A stretch of DNA of 64,000 bases from an uncultured Dokdonia sp. (GCF_937910895.1 NZ_CALEMI010000157.1:1-64000); one strand, 5' to 3'. Shown: positions 44,141-54,704, counted from the stretch's first letter. The notes: generated by a model not told the origin, from the letters alone. Numbers and translations are program-made.

Positions 44141-45469
44141 GTGAAAGAAAAAACAATCCCCACAGTTTCTTTTTTTAGCTTTCTTAAACATGCCAATAAA
44201 ATTGTAAAGAATCCCTTGCCGTTTCATAACAAAAATTTTGAAGCAAAAGGAGATACCTTCCGATTAAGATTAGGGGCAAGAAATTCCGTTGTATTTTCTA
44301 GGAATCCTGAATTTGCGTTGTATGCATTGCAAAAAAATCAACGTAATTATACAAAGTCTCAAATTCAAACCAAAGACCTTTCTAAATACGTTGGAAAAGG
44401 ATTACTTACTTCAGAAGGAGAACTTTGGAAAAAACAGCGACGTTTAATCCAGCCAGCATTTCATAAAAAGCAATTAGAACAATTGTTAGATACTGTTTTG
44501 GAGGCTATTCAGATAGAAATTCGTCATATTACACCCAATACCCCTATTGATATCTTTCCTATTTTAAATGATCTTGCTTTCCAGACGGTTGTAAAAGCAT
44601 TATTTCGTACGGAAATAGATATAAAGGTGATCAAACGCCTTCAATACATTACCGAGGCTGCACAGCAAATGCTAGTTAAAGAACTTCGGCAGCCCTTTAA
44701 AGCCTTATATTTTAAATATGGAGGACCTATTAGAAAGCATATTGATCTTACGATAGAGGCGAGAGAGATACTTAAAGGATTAGTTCAACAACGTAGAGCG
44801 AGTGGCGATAGGCAGCATGATTTGTTAGATATGCTTTTGGATGCCCGTTATGAAGATGGTACTGCCATGGAAGAATCGCAATTGCTGGACGAGATATTAA
44901 TTCTCTTTGTAGCTGGGCACGAGACGACTTCAAATGCGCTCACATTTACCTTACAACTTTTAGCGAAGCATCCAGACATTCAAGAAAAGGTGTATGAAGA
45001 GTGCGCTTTCGCGAAAGCGAACACAGACTCATTACTATCCTTTATTAAACATTGTGAATACACAAAGCAAGTCCTAGAAGAAGCTATGCGACTTTATCCG
45101 CCCGCCTATTTTATAGACCGAGTGAATATAGAAGAAGATGAATTTGATGGTATGACCATTCCTAAAGCATCTAATTTACTTTTTTCTGTCATCGAAATCC
45201 ATAAACACATCGATTTTTGGGAAGATCCTGAAACATTTAATCCTGATCGTTTTGCAGATAATGCAGGGATGAAGCATAAGGCCTATTTTCCCTTTGGCGC
45301 AGGACCCAGAATGTGTATAGGGAATAATTTTGCGATGTATGAGATGGTACTAGCTGTCACAGAGATTATACAGCAGTATAAAATAAAGAAGAAAGAGACG
45401 CCTATAGAAATCAAACCTTTGATTACCTTAAAACCCCAAAATGCGATTTTAGAATGTATACCTCGCTAG
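44141..45469 (+). CDS. Cytochrome P450
   Basis: 442 residues from a GTG start. The P450 landmarks are all present: oxygen-binding I-helix [11 protein letters not shown]-helix EEAMRLYPP (ExxR), PERF-type PDRF and the heme-thiolate loop [16 protein letters not shown] with Cys392. Sequence style is that of class I bacterial or CYP102-like fatty-acid hydroxylases without a reductase domain; substrate unknown. ECAFAKANT is encoded by a palindromic repeat (core 45006-45017). It lies between ruvB and queG, which usually neighbour each other, so it may have been inserted. The queG gene starts four bases after its stop. Confidence 0.92.
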   Translation: MKEKTIPTVSFFSFLKHANKIVKNPLPFHNKNFEAKGDTFRLRLGARNSVVFSRNPEFALYALQKNQRNYTKSQIQTKDLSKYVGKGLLTSEGELWKKQRRLIQPAFHKKQLEQLLDTVLEAIQIEIRHITPNTPIDIFPILNDLAFQTVVKALFRTEIDIKVIKRLQYITEAAQQMLVKELRQPFKALYFKYGGPIRKHIDLTIEAREILKGLVQQRRASGDRQHDLLDMLLDARYEDGTAMEESQLLDEILILFVAGHETTSNALTFTLQLLAKHPDIQEKVYEECAFAKANTDSLLSFIKHCEYTKQVLEEAMRLYPPAYFIDRVNIEEDEFDGMTIPKASNLLFSVIEIHKHIDFWEDPETFNPDRFADNAGMKHKAYFPFGAGPRMCIGNNFAMYEMVLAVTEIIQQYKIKKKETPIEIKPLITLKPQNAILECIPR

Positions 45470-45473
45470 TCAC

Positions 45474-46400
45474 GTGATAGAAAACCGAGTAAAACATACC
45501 GCTTTTATTAAAGCCGAAGCAAAACGTTTGGGATTTATGTCTTGCGGTATTTCAAAAGCTGGTTTTTTGGAAGAAGAAGCACCACGCCTAGAACAATGGC
45601 TCAAAGCAAATATGCATGGCGAGATGCAGTACATGGAAAATCATTTTGACAAACGATTAGATCCAACTAAACTTGTAGAAGGTTCTAAAAGCGTGATCTC
45701 TCTATTATTAAATTACTATCCGAGTGAGACTCAGAATAAAGACTCCTATAAGATTTCTAAATATGCGTATGGTACCGATTATCATTTTGTCATAAAGGAT
45801 AAGCTTAAAGAATTACTTTATAGTATCCAGACAGAAATAGGAGAGGTGCATGGTCGTGCCTTTGTAGATAGTGCGCCTGTGCTTGATAAGGCATGGGCAG
45901 TAAAAAGCGGATTAGGATGGATGGGAAAACACAGTAATGTGCTTTCTAAAAAAGCAGGCTCTTTTTATTTTATCGCAGAGCTGATCATAGATCTTGATTT
46001 AGAATATGATACTCCTGTGACTGATCACTGTGGGAGTTGCACTGCCTGTATTGATGCCTGTCCAACACAAGCTATTGTGGAGCCTTATAAGGTAGACGGC
46101 AGTAAGTGTATTAGTTATTTTACTATAGAATTAAAAGAAGCGATCCCTACGTCTGTAAAAGGATCCTTTGATGATTGGATGTTTGGTTGTGATGTCTGTC
46201 AAGATGTATGCCCATGGAATCGCTTTAGCACTTCACATAAAGAACCTTTATTCGATCCCAATCCCAAACTGCTTTCCTATACTAAGAAAGATTGGGAAGA
46301 GATTACTCAAGAAGTATTTTCTGAAATCTTCAAAAAGTCGGCGGTAAAGCGCACAAAGTATTCGGGGTTGCAACGTAATATCCAGTTTCTGAAAAAATAA
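45474..46400 (+). CDS. queG: Epoxyqueuosine reductase QueG
   Basis: 308 residues from a GTG. Two 4Fe-4S motifs are clear: [17 protein letters not shown] and [13 protein letters not shown]. The cobalamin-binding N-terminal part has [15 protein letters not shown] and [24 protein letters not shown]. It carries out the last step of queuosine synthesis in tRNA. GTG is chosen because it gives the known N-terminus; a later ATG would cut the domain. Length is normal for short QueG proteins. Confidence 0.95.
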   Translation: MIENRVKHTAFIKAEAKRLGFMSCGISKAGFLEEEAPRLEQWLKANMHGEMQYMENHFDKRLDPTKLVEGSKSVISLLLNYYPSETQNKDSYKISKYAYGTDYHFVIKDKLKELLYSIQTEIGEVHGRAFVDSAPVLDKAWAVKSGLGWMGKHSNVLSKKAGSFYFIAELIIDLDLEYDTPVTDHCGSCTACIDACPTQAIVEPYKVDGSKCISYFTIELKEAIPTSVKGSFDDWMFGCDVCQDVCPWNRFSTSHKEPLFDPNPKLLSYTKKDWEEITQEVFSEIFKKSAVKRTKYSGLQRNIQFLKK

Positions 46401-46559
46401 TATCTTTTTTTGATGAGTTTAGGTATCGTTTTTACGCAATCGTTTTCGTTGGGTATTTCTCAATATTAGTATAAAATTTCAGAAAAAATGCGGATATTAC
46501 TACGATAAAAATGCACATTTTGTAATAAATAACATTCTTCCTTTCTTAAAATTAGCAGT

Positions 46560-48227
46560 ATGTTTAAAAATATTAAAAAGCCACAACTTTCTTTCTGGCA
46601 AATATGGAATATGAACGTTGGTTTCTTCGGAATTCAATTTAGTTTTGGATTGCAACAAACTGCTGTAAATCCTATATTTTCATTTCTAGGTGCCGACCAT
46701 GCAGAATTGCCTTTGCTTAATTTAGCAGGGCCTGTAACAGGACTTTTAATTCAACCTATTATTGGTGCGATAAGTGATAAAACTTGGTTGCCTAAATGGG
46801 GAGGAAGAAGAAAACCATTCTTTTTGATTGGTGCCATATTAGGAAGTTTATGCTTATTAGCATTTCCTTTTAGTCCTGGATTATGGTTTGCTGTTGGTTT
46901 GCTATGGGTGCTAGATGCCGCCAATAATACGGCTATGGAGCCTTACAGAGCTTTTGTAGGAGATAAATTAAATGACAATCAGCTGACGTTTGGATACCAA
47001 ATGCAAAGTTTATTTGTAGGAGCAGGAATTACGATCGCTAACTTCTCACTTTTCTTATTTCAGGATTGGTTTAGTGTTCCTGCATTAGAAACAGCAAGCT
47101 TATGTACTACTACCACAGAAACTATATCTGCCATCCCAAAATGGGTGTATTATTCCTTTTTCTTAGGCGCCTTTGCTTCGGTAGCAACCATTGCTTGGTC
47201 TGTTTGGAAAACACCAGAAATACCTCCAAGTGATGAGGAGTTAGAAAAGATTAATGAATTTAATAAAGATAAACCCTCACCTTTAATTCAAATTTTTAGT
47301 GTTCTTATTGTGATTTTAATACTACCTATAGCTTTAGGATTAGCACTAGGATATTTGTTCCCATACTTGTTTAGTAATATCAATTTACTGGTTATTATCA
47401 TGTTAGTGATTGCATTTATTTGGTTGTATTATTTGTACAAACTAATAAAAAAGAATCCAAAAAATAGTTCAATACAAAAGCTTGGCGATTTATTAAATCC
47501 ATTTTTAGAATCTGCAGAAGCTATAGGAGATATGCCTAAAATGATGTGGAAATTAGCCGCAGTATACTTCTTTCAGTGGTATGCTTTGTTTGTGTATTGG
47601 CAGTTTATTACACCTATGATACGCACAAGTCTATACGGACAAACTCCTGAGGATACAACACGCTATAAAGGTATTATAGAAGCCTGTGAAGCAGGTAATA
47701 CAATAAGCACTATTGATACATCTTTTGCTCAAAATTTTCAGCAAATATCAGAACAGGCACTTGCTCAGACAGGACTTATGAACGGTTCTTATAATTTGGT
47801 GACTATGCTTGTAGCATTAGCCTTAGTGCCTTTTGCTAAAAAATATGGCTCTCGCAATGTGTATGTTGTAAGCCTTGTGTTTGCAGGAATTGCAATGCTG
47901 AGTATGCCATTTATAAAAGATGAGTATGCTTTATTAGTTCCTATGATATTATTTGGAATAGGATGGGCAGCTATGATGGGAATTCCGTATGCCATGGTAT
48001 CCAAGGTAATTCCAGAAGATCGTCGTGGCGTTTATATGGGAATTGTCAATATGATGATTGTAATCCCGATGCTGATACAAACAGTTACATTTGGTCCCAT
48101 TATTGAAAACCTTTTAGGAGATAATGCGGTTAATGCCATTCTGTTTGGAGGTGTATTTTTTATGATAGCAGCAGTGTTAGCATTACGCCTTAAGCGATCC
48201 GTGTCACAAGCGGTAACAGAATTGTAA
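46560..48227 (+). CDS. MFS disaccharide transporter, SLC45-like
   Basis: 555 residues, twelve helices. QPIIGAISDKTWLPKWGGRRKPFFLIGA resembles the R-x-G-R-R loop after helix two or three of SLC45/GPH sucrose-type carriers. A long central loop follows. It heads a cluster with a second MFS protein, trehalase and a sugar kinase, so it probably imports trehalose or a like disaccharide. In Flavobacteria such carriers sit in sugar-utilisation loci in place of PTS or ABC systems. Confidence 0.85.
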   Translation: MFKNIKKPQLSFWQIWNMNVGFFGIQFSFGLQQTAVNPIFSFLGADHAELPLLNLAGPVTGLLIQPIIGAISDKTWLPKWGGRRKPFFLIGAILGSLCLLAFPFSPGLWFAVGLLWVLDAANNTAMEPYRAFVGDKLNDNQLTFGYQMQSLFVGAGITIANFSLFLFQDWFSVPALETASLCTTTTETISAIPKWVYYSFFLGAFASVATIAWSVWKTPEIPPSDEELEKINEFNKDKPSPLIQIFSVLIVILILPIALGLALGYLFPYLFSNINLLVIIMLVIAFIWLYYLYKLIKKNPKNSSIQKLGDLLNPFLESAEAIGDMPKMMWKLAAVYFFQWYALFVYWQFITPMIRTSLYGQTPEDTTRYKGIIEACEAGNTISTIDTSFAQNFQQISEQALAQTGLMNGSYNLVTMLVALALVPFAKKYGSRNVYVVSLVFAGIAMLSMPFIKDEYALLVPMILFGIGWAAMMGIPYAMVSKVIPEDRRGVYMGIVNMMIVIPMLIQTVTFGPIIENLLGDNAVNAILFGGVFFMIAAVLALRLKRSVSQAVTEL

Positions 48228-48255
48228 TAACAAACTTCTTTATACATATAAGAAT

Positions 48256-49482
48256 ATGAAACATCTTGGAATTAAGTTATCACTGTTTCTTAATTACTTT
48301 GTCTTTGCTATTCTCTTAAATAGTGTGGGGATCGTTATTTTAAAATCAATAAATAATTATAATGTTGCCGAAAGTGCAGCTAGTGTTTTAGAAGCTTTTA
48401 AAGATTTACCCATTGCTATCGTTTCTTTTGCTGTCGCCTCTTTTTTGCCTAGAATAGGATACAAAAAAGCAATGTTAGCAGGTTTAGCTATGGTAACTGT
48501 TGGCTGTGTACTTATGTATTTTGGTAATTCTTTCGATACTGCAAAGTTATTGTTTGCTATTGTTGGAGCTGCTTTTGCTCTTATTAAAGTATCTGTATAT
48601 TCTGTCATTGGTTTAGTAACAGATGACACTAAAGGTCATAATAGTTTAATGAGTTCAATAGAAGGTGTTTTTATGATAGGGATTGCACTGGCTTATTTCT
48701 TATTTCCAGCATTTAATACAGAAGGAGAGCCAGACGCTTGGTTAAATGTCTATTGGTTACTTGCCATATTATCTGCTATATCTTTTGTGATTTTATTATT
48801 TACAAAATTTGAAAACACAGAACAGATAATAGGAACAGATGCAGGAGAAGATTTTGCAGCAATGTTTAAGTTACTATTAAAAATGTTAACTATTGTTTTT
48901 GTAATCAGTGCGTTCCTTTTTGTGATGATAGAACAAGGGATTATGTCTTGGCTTCCTACATTCAATAATAAAGTATTAGGATTGTCAGAAAATATAGGGA
49001 TTATGATGGCGAGTATTCTAGCGTTATCATTAGCAGCTGGGAGATTGTTAGCAGGAGTACTTACACAAAGAATATCTTGGATATATGTTCTCTTAGGGTG
49101 CACAATAATAGCAATGCTATCTGTAGTCTTTATTTTACCAAAAACGGTAGGAATCAATGTAGAAGAAGTAACTAAGTTTAGTGATATCCCTTTGATAGCT
49201 TTTGCATTTCCATTAGTAGGACTTTTTATAGCCCCTATTTATCCACTTTTAAATTCGGTGGTATTAAGTGCATTACCTAAACGCTTACATAGTCAGATGA
49301 CAGGTCTTATTGTTATTTTTTCAGCATTAGGAGGTACCTTTGGAAGTAGAATTATAGGACATTTATTTGAAACACAAGGACCAGAAAACGCATTTTATTT
49401 TACGCTCATCCCAATGACTATGCTATTAGTATTTTATTTTATTTTAAAACGCTTAACAGAAAAGAATGCAGTTCAAGGGTAA
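48256..49482 (+). CDS. Second MFS sugar transporter
   Basis: 408 residues, twelve helices. The first loop is SFLPRIGYKKAMLAGLAMVTVGC. It lies 28 bases after the first carrier, and its end overlaps the trehalase start by 17 bases, so all three are coupled. It is a typical FHS/FucP-like MFS, perhaps for a monosaccharide. Two different carriers side by side suggest separate substrates, such as the disaccharide and glucose or fructose. Confidence 0.85.
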   Translation: MKHLGIKLSLFLNYFVFAILLNSVGIVILKSINNYNVAESAASVLEAFKDLPIAIVSFAVASFLPRIGYKKAMLAGLAMVTVGCVLMYFGNSFDTAKLLFAIVGAAFALIKVSVYSVIGLVTDDTKGHNSLMSSIEGVFMIGIALAYFLFPAFNTEGEPDAWLNVYWLLAILSAISFVILLFTKFENTEQIIGTDAGEDFAAMFKLLLKMLTIVFVISAFLFVMIEQGIMSWLPTFNNKVLGLSENIGIMMASILALSLAAGRLLAGVLTQRISWIYVLLGCTIIAMLSVVFILPKTVGINVEEVTKFSDIPLIAFAFPLVGLFIAPIYPLLNSVVLSALPKRLHSQMTGLIVIFSALGGTFGSRIIGHLFETQGPENAFYFTLIPMTMLLVFYFILKRLTEKNAVQG

Positions 49483-51340
49483 TATAGAGGATACGCTTCA
49501 ACGGTTATTAGGACAAGAAGATACCGATGGCGATAAAAAAATCACGATAGAAGATAAAGGTCCTAAAGCATTTATAATAAATCTTTTTTCTGAGAACGCT
49601 GGCGTTTATACTGAGCAAAGTCGAAGTGCGAAAGCGTATACCATAAAAGGAACCTACCACCTCTCCAACTTCCTTCAAGAACTCGCACTAGAAAAAGCAT
49701 TAGGAAAAACAGAAGCAAATATTCTATTATCCAATATAGAAGAAGCGCCTACAACGCGTATTTCTAGGATGATTAAAGACTACTTCTGGGATGATCTGAC
49801 GCGCACATTAGATGCTAAAGGACTTCGTAAAAGTCTAGGCGATGATAAGGCAACAGATACCACACAACGCCTATATGTTCCCGCAACAGATCAACAAGGA
49901 ATCGTCTATTATCAAAATCTACAACAACAGTTTCCTCAACTTGAAGTCTTGGTTCTTCCTAAGGAGATTACACCAGAGTATGTAAAATCAATTAATTCAA
50001 AACCTGGCGTATTAGCACTTGCATTACAGGATGAAAAAGGCATTCCCTTTGTCGTGCCTGGCGGTCGTTTCAATGAGATGTACGGATGGGATAGCTATTT
50101 TGAAGGTGTAGGACTACTTCTTGACAATCGAATTGATTTGGCGAAAGCCATGGTCGATAATTTCTGTTACCAGATCAAACATTATGGTAAAATCCTGAAT
50201 GCAAATAGATCCTATTACCTCACACGCACACAACCTCCTTTTTTAAGTTCATTTATCCGAGAAGTATACGAAGCAGATCCTTCTATTGGAAAAGAGTGGT
50301 TAGCAAGTGTTCTCAAAGTAGCAATCCAAGAATATGAAACGGTCTGGATGCAAGCACCGCGTCTTACGGAAAATGGTTTAAATAGGTATTATGCACAAGG
50401 TATCGGCATTCCTCCAGAAACCGAAAATGGGCATTTTGAAGATGTATTATCCGCTTTCGCGAAAGCGCACTCAGAAACAACAGAAGAGTTTATACGAAAA
50501 TACCAATCTGGCAAAATCAAAGAACCAAAACTAGACACCTATTTCACCCATGATCGAAGCTTGCGCGAAAGTGGTCACGATACCTCTTGGCGATTAGACG
50601 ACGTATGCGCAGACCTAAATACCGTAGATGTCAACAGCCTCTTGTATAAGTATGAAACTGACTTTGCTTACATAATCAATACCTATTTTGATGGAGAGTT
50701 TGAAGGGTACACAGTTGCGTACTGGAATACACTAGCTTCTAAAAGGTCAGAACGTATGCATACCTTGATGTGGAATGAAGAGCGAGGGCAATATTTTGAT
50801 TACAATATTCAAACAAAAGAGCAAACTTATTTTGAAAGCGCTTCCAATTACTTCCCGCTTTGGGCAGGGCTTGTAGTAGCAAAGGACGTCCAAAAAATCG
50901 TACATTCCCTAATGCAAGAGCTAAAGGAAAAAGGAGGGATTGCAGGAAGTTCTAGAAAGATGAATGCACAAGTTCCTAAAGACGCTGTGCAAAGACAATG
51001 GGATTATCCCAATGGATGGGCACCCCACCAAATGATGATTTGGCGCGGACTTAAAAACTATGATTTTGAAGCAGAAATGCAAGAACTTATCTACAGATGG
51101 TTATGGATGATTACCAGAAATGCTGTCGATTATAATGGAACCATTCCTGAAAAGTATGATGTGGTCGCATGTACACACAAAGTATACGCCGAGTATGGCA
51201 ATGTAGGAACTGAGTTTGATTACATCACCACCAGTGGTTTTGGGTGGATGAATGCTTCTTATCAATATGGATTATCACTTTTAACACCTGATTTGAGAAA
51301 GAAACTAGATACATTAATTGATCCAGACACATTGTTTTAG
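49466..51340 (+). CDS. Cytoplasmic trehalase (GH37)
   Basis: 624 residues, no signal peptide. GH37 signatures are PGGRFNEMYGWDSYF (around 198) and QWDYPNGWAPHQ (around 511). The catalytic acid is Asp372 in LRESGHDTSWR. It splits trehalose into two glucoses. The first 60 residues are longer than in E. coli TreF: they have an EF-hand-like DTDGDKKITIED at 17-28 and an inserted ENAGVYTEQSRSAKAYT encoded by repeat sequence (49592-49640). A second repeat copy (core 50454-50465) encodes LSAFAKAHS. Coupled with the carriers and the kinase. Confidence 0.93.
   Translation: MQFKGNIEDTLQRLLGQEDTDGDKKITIEDKGPKAFIINLFSENAGVYTEQSRSAKAYTIKGTYHLSNFLQELALEKALGKTEANILLSNIEEAPTTRISRMIKDYFWDDLTRTLDAKGLRKSLGDDKATDTTQRLYVPATDQQGIVYYQNLQQQFPQLEVLVLPKEITPEYVKSINSKPGVLALALQDEKGIPFVVPGGRFNEMYGWDSYFEGVGLLLDNRIDLAKAMVDNFCYQIKHYGKILNANRSYYLTRTQPPFLSSFIREVYEADPSIGKEWLASVLKVAIQEYETVWMQAPRLTENGLNRYYAQGIGIPPETENGHFEDVLSAFAKAHSETTEEFIRKYQSGKIKEPKLDTYFTHDRSLRESGHDTSWRLDDVCADLNTVDVNSLLYKYETDFAYIINTYFDGEFEGYTVAYWNTLASKRSERMHTLMWNEERGQYFDYNIQTKEQTYFESASNYFPLWAGLVVAKDVQKIVHSLMQELKEKGGIAGSSRKMNAQVPKDAVQRQWDYPNGWAPHQMMIWRGLKNYDFEAEMQELIYRWLWMITRNAVDYNGTIPEKYDVVACTHKVYAEYGNVGTEFDYITTSGFGWMNASYQYGLSLLTPDLRKKLDTLIDPDTLF
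49592..49640 (+). repeat. Composite repeat inside trehalase
   Basis: TACTGAGCAAAGTCGAAGTG (49609-49628), a member of the CTGAGC repeat family, lies next to GCGAAAGCGTATA, half of the palindromic repeat. AACGCTGGCG stands on the left where the other half would be. It looks as if one repeat was inserted in the other, all in frame. Confidence 0.5.
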
Positions 51341-51388
51341 TAGTTTTGACTAATAAGGGTAAGCAATAATAAACGATCGTATAAATAC

Positions 51389-52336
51389 GTGGAAAATATA
51401 AAAAACATTGGTGTCTTTTGCGTAGGAGAAACACTCATCGATTTTATAGGGCATCAAGAAGAGGCTTCTATAGATGAGACAAAAGATTATCATCGGTATC
51501 TAGGAGGTTCTCCTACAAATGTAGCTATGAATATGGCGCGCTTAGGCGTAAACGTATGCTTGGCAAGTACCATAGGAAAGGATGGTTTTGGAATGTATAT
51601 TTTAGATAAACTAAAAGAAAATAGAGTCACGACAACCTACGTGCGTCAAGATGCTATACAACCTACCTCTGTCATATTTGTCTCAAAAACAACAGGAACA
51701 CCAGACTTTATACCGTTTCGGAAGGCAGATACCATGATTACCGAAAACCAGATTCCTACAGAAGCACTAGAGAAAACAAGTATCTTTCATACAACAGCTT
51801 TTGCATTAAGTAAAAGTCCGTCACGTAATACGATTTTAGCCAAAGCAAAAGAAGCATACGAATTAGGTGTCACACTGAGTATTGATATTAATTATTCTCC
51901 ACGTATATGGCCAAATCGATTAAAGGCTATGGAGACCATCAAAACATATTGCCAGTATGACCCTCTAATAAAAATTAGTGAGGATGATATAGAGCGTCTT
52001 TTTGAACAACGTCTTTCCCATGAAGAAATCTTTACATTTTTTCATGATCATCTTAATGTAAGCACCGTGTGTTTAACATTGGGCAGTAAAGGAGTTACGC
52101 TTTCGCGAAAGCATAAAAAACCCATTACCCTTCCAGCTGAAAAAGTAGAATATATTATGGATGCTACAGGCGCAGGAGATGCCTTCTGGAGCGGTTTCCT
52201 ATTTGCGCATTTGAAAGAGTTTCCTGTAGAAAGGTGCTTAAAAATCGCATTAACGCTAGCTGCTATTAAGCTACAGAATGTAGGGAGATTACCACAAAAT
52301 ATGGACGTCCTTTCAGAACTCTTGAGAATTACTTAG
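51389..52336 (+). CDS. PfkB-family carbohydrate kinase (fructokinase-like)
   Basis: 315 residues from GTG. PfkB signature 1 is YLGGSPTNVAMNMARLG; signature 2 and the catalytic base are DATGAGDAFWSGFLFA. It adds phosphate to a sugar, fructose most likely by family. It is the last gene of the trehalose cluster, 48 bases after trehalase. VTLSRKHKK is encoded by a palindromic repeat copy (52100-52111). Confidence 0.88.
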   Translation: MENIKNIGVFCVGETLIDFIGHQEEASIDETKDYHRYLGGSPTNVAMNMARLGVNVCLASTIGKDGFGMYILDKLKENRVTTTYVRQDAIQPTSVIFVSKTTGTPDFIPFRKADTMITENQIPTEALEKTSIFHTTAFALSKSPSRNTILAKAKEAYELGVTLSIDINYSPRIWPNRLKAMETIKTYCQYDPLIKISEDDIERLFEQRLSHEEIFTFFHDHLNVSTVCLTLGSKGVTLSRKHKKPITLPAEKVEYIMDATGAGDAFWSGFLFAHLKEFPVERCLKIALTLAAIKLQNVGRLPQNMDVLSELLRIT

Positions 52337-52405
52337 CCTCTTGTCTGTAATTAAGCATTTACGAGCCATCAGAATACCTTATTTTTACACGTCAATGACC
52401 AACCT

Positions 52406-54688
52406 ATGAAGAAGTATAACAACAAACGTCGAGAAGCACTTATTTACCACGCTAAACCAATGCCAGGTAAAATAGCAGTGGTCCCTACAAAAAAATATGC
52501 CACCCAAAGAGATCTTGCATTAGCCTATTCTCCAGGAGTTGCAGAACCCTGTTTAGAAATTGCCAAAGATGTAGAAAATGTATATAAGTATACCGCAAAA
52601 GGAAATCTTGTAGCAGTTATCTCAAATGGAACGGCGGTATTAGGATTAGGAGATATAGGAGCAGAAGCCTCAAAACCTGTGATGGAAGGTAAGGGGCTTC
52701 TTTTTAAAATCTTTGCGGGAATAGATGTGTTTGATATTGAAGTAGGTACAAAAGATGTAGATGCGTTTGTAGAAACCGTAAAAAATATAGCCCCTACATT
52801 TGGAGGCATTAATTTAGAAGATATTGCTGCACCAGAAGCCTTTGAAATAGAACGAAGACTAAAAGAAGAGCTTAATATTCCTGTGATGCATGACGATCAG
52901 CATGGAACAGCGATTATATCTGCCGCGGCTTTACTCAATGCACTTGAGGTTGCAAAAAAGAAAATAGAAGACGTTCGTATTGTTGTCTCAGGCGCTGGTA
53001 GTGCCGCGATCTCTTGTATGAATCTGTATCAACAATTAGGGGTGCAATTATCCAATGTCGTCATGTTTGATAGTGGAGGCGTATTACATAAAGACCGTAC
53101 AGATATAAGTCCTGAACAAGTAAAGTTTGTGACAGCTACATTTTATGAAAACCTAGCAGAAGCCATGAAAGATGCCGATGTGTTTTTAGGCTTATCTGTA
53201 GGTGATATTGTTACTGGAAAAATGGTACAATCTATGGCTAAAAACCCCATTGTTTTTGCCATGGCAAATCCAACGCCAGAGATAGATTATGACACGGCAA
53301 TTGCGTCTCGCGATGATATTATTATGGCAACAGGACGCTCAGACCATCCTAATCAAGTGAACAATGTGTTAGGATTTCCTTTCATTTTTAGGGGAGCGTT
53401 AGACGTGCGTGCCACTACAATCAACGAAGAGATGAAAATGGCGGCAGTAAAGGCTTTGGCACAATTGGCTAAAGAGCCTGTTCCTGAACAGGTAAATATC
53501 GCTTATGGAGAAACACGATTTACATTTGGAAAAGATTATATCATTCCTAAACCATTTGATCCTAGATTAATTACGACCATCCCACCAGCCGTTGCACAAG
53601 CCGCGATGGATAGTGGTGTCGCTTTACGCCCAATTACCGATTGGCAACGTTACGAAGGAGAATTATTAGATAGGCTCGGATCTGATAATAAAATTGTACG
53701 ATTACTATTAGAAAGAGCACGTCTGGATCCTAAACGTATTGTTTTTGCAGAGTCAGATCAGTTGGATGTTTTAAAAGCGGCTCAGATCGTGCATGATGAT
53801 GGTATTGCAATCCCTGTGTTATTAGGAAATAGAGAAGTGATTCTGGAATTAAAAGAAGAACTTGATTTTGATGCAGATGTTGAGATTATCGATCCAAAAT
53901 CTGACGAGCAACTAGAACAGGTAAATAAGTATGCAAATTTATATTGGCAGTCTCGTAAGCGTAAAGGAATCACACTTTTTGATGCTAAAAAGCTATTAAG
54001 ACAACGCGATTATTTTGCAGCTATGATGGTGAGTCAAGGAGATGCTCACGGGATGCTTTCTGGCCATAGTAGAAGTTATCCTTCGGTAATAAAACCTCTA
54101 TTAGAAGTTATAGGCCCCGCAAAAGGCGTGCAAAAAGTAGCCGCTTGTAACCTAATGATCACATCACGTGGTCCTTTGTTTTTGGCAGATACTTCTATAA
54201 ATATAGAACCTACGTCAATAGAGCTTGCTAAGATCGCTCAGATGACAGCAACCACGGTAAAAATGTTTGGACTAGAGCCTGTTGTTGCGATGGTTAGTTA
54301 TGCAAATTTTGGCTCTTCTAGCAATGAGAAAGCGAGAAAAGTAGGTGAGGCGGTAGCCTATCTACACAGGCATTATCCAGATCTTATTGTAGATGGAGAG
54401 GTGCAAGCAGATTTTGCACTCAATAAGGATATGCTAGAAAGTAAATTTCCGTTCTCAAAACTTGCAGGTAAAAAAGTAAATACGCTGGTGTTTTCAAACA
54501 TAGATAGCGCAAATATCATGTATAAGATGGTTAAAGAGTTAGAAAAAGCAGACAATATTGGTCCTATTATGCTCGGAATGCGTAAACCTGTACATGTGCT
54601 ACAATTAGGTGCTAGTGTAGATGAAATTGTGAGCATGGCAGCAATCGCTGTAATTGATGCTCAAAAGAAAGAAAAACAAGGAATGTAA
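52406..54688 (+). CDS. maeB: NADP-dependent malic enzyme with phosphotransacetylase domain
   Basis: 760 residues, MaeB type. Residues up to about 430 are the malic enzyme domain: AYSPGVAEPC, MHDDQHGTAIISAAALLNA, and the nucleotide site VVSGAGSAAISC. Residues about 430-760 resemble phosphate acetyltransferase (RLDPKRIVFAESDQLDVLKAA) and regulate the enzyme by acetyl-CoA. It changes malate to pyruvate with NADPH. Gene order maeB-ruvA-sprA is conserved in Flavobacteria. Confidence 0.96.
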   Translation: MKKYNNKRREALIYHAKPMPGKIAVVPTKKYATQRDLALAYSPGVAEPCLEIAKDVENVYKYTAKGNLVAVISNGTAVLGLGDIGAEASKPVMEGKGLLFKIFAGIDVFDIEVGTKDVDAFVETVKNIAPTFGGINLEDIAAPEAFEIERRLKEELNIPVMHDDQHGTAIISAAALLNALEVAKKKIEDVRIVVSGAGSAAISCMNLYQQLGVQLSNVVMFDSGGVLHKDRTDISPEQVKFVTATFYENLAEAMKDADVFLGLSVGDIVTGKMVQSMAKNPIVFAMANPTPEIDYDTAIASRDDIIMATGRSDHPNQVNNVLGFPFIFRGALDVRATTINEEMKMAAVKALAQLAKEPVPEQVNIAYGETRFTFGKDYIIPKPFDPRLITTIPPAVAQAAMDSGVALRPITDWQRYEGELLDRLGSDNKIVRLLLERARLDPKRIVFAESDQLDVLKAAQIVHDDGIAIPVLLGNREVILELKEELDFDADVEIIDPKSDEQLEQVNKYANLYWQSRKRKGITLFDAKKLLRQRDYFAAMMVSQGDAHGMLSGHSRSYPSVIKPLLEVIGPAKGVQKVAACNLMITSRGPLFLADTSINIEPTSIELAKIAQMTATTVKMFGLEPVVAMVSYANFGSSSNEKARKVGEAVAYLHRHYPDLIVDGEVQADFALNKDMLESKFPFSKLAGKKVNTLVFSNIDSANIMYKMVKELEKADNIGPIMLGMRKPVHVLQLGASVDEIVSMAAIAVIDAQKKEKQGM

Positions 54689-54704
54689 ATAGATTATTTT
54701 TAAA

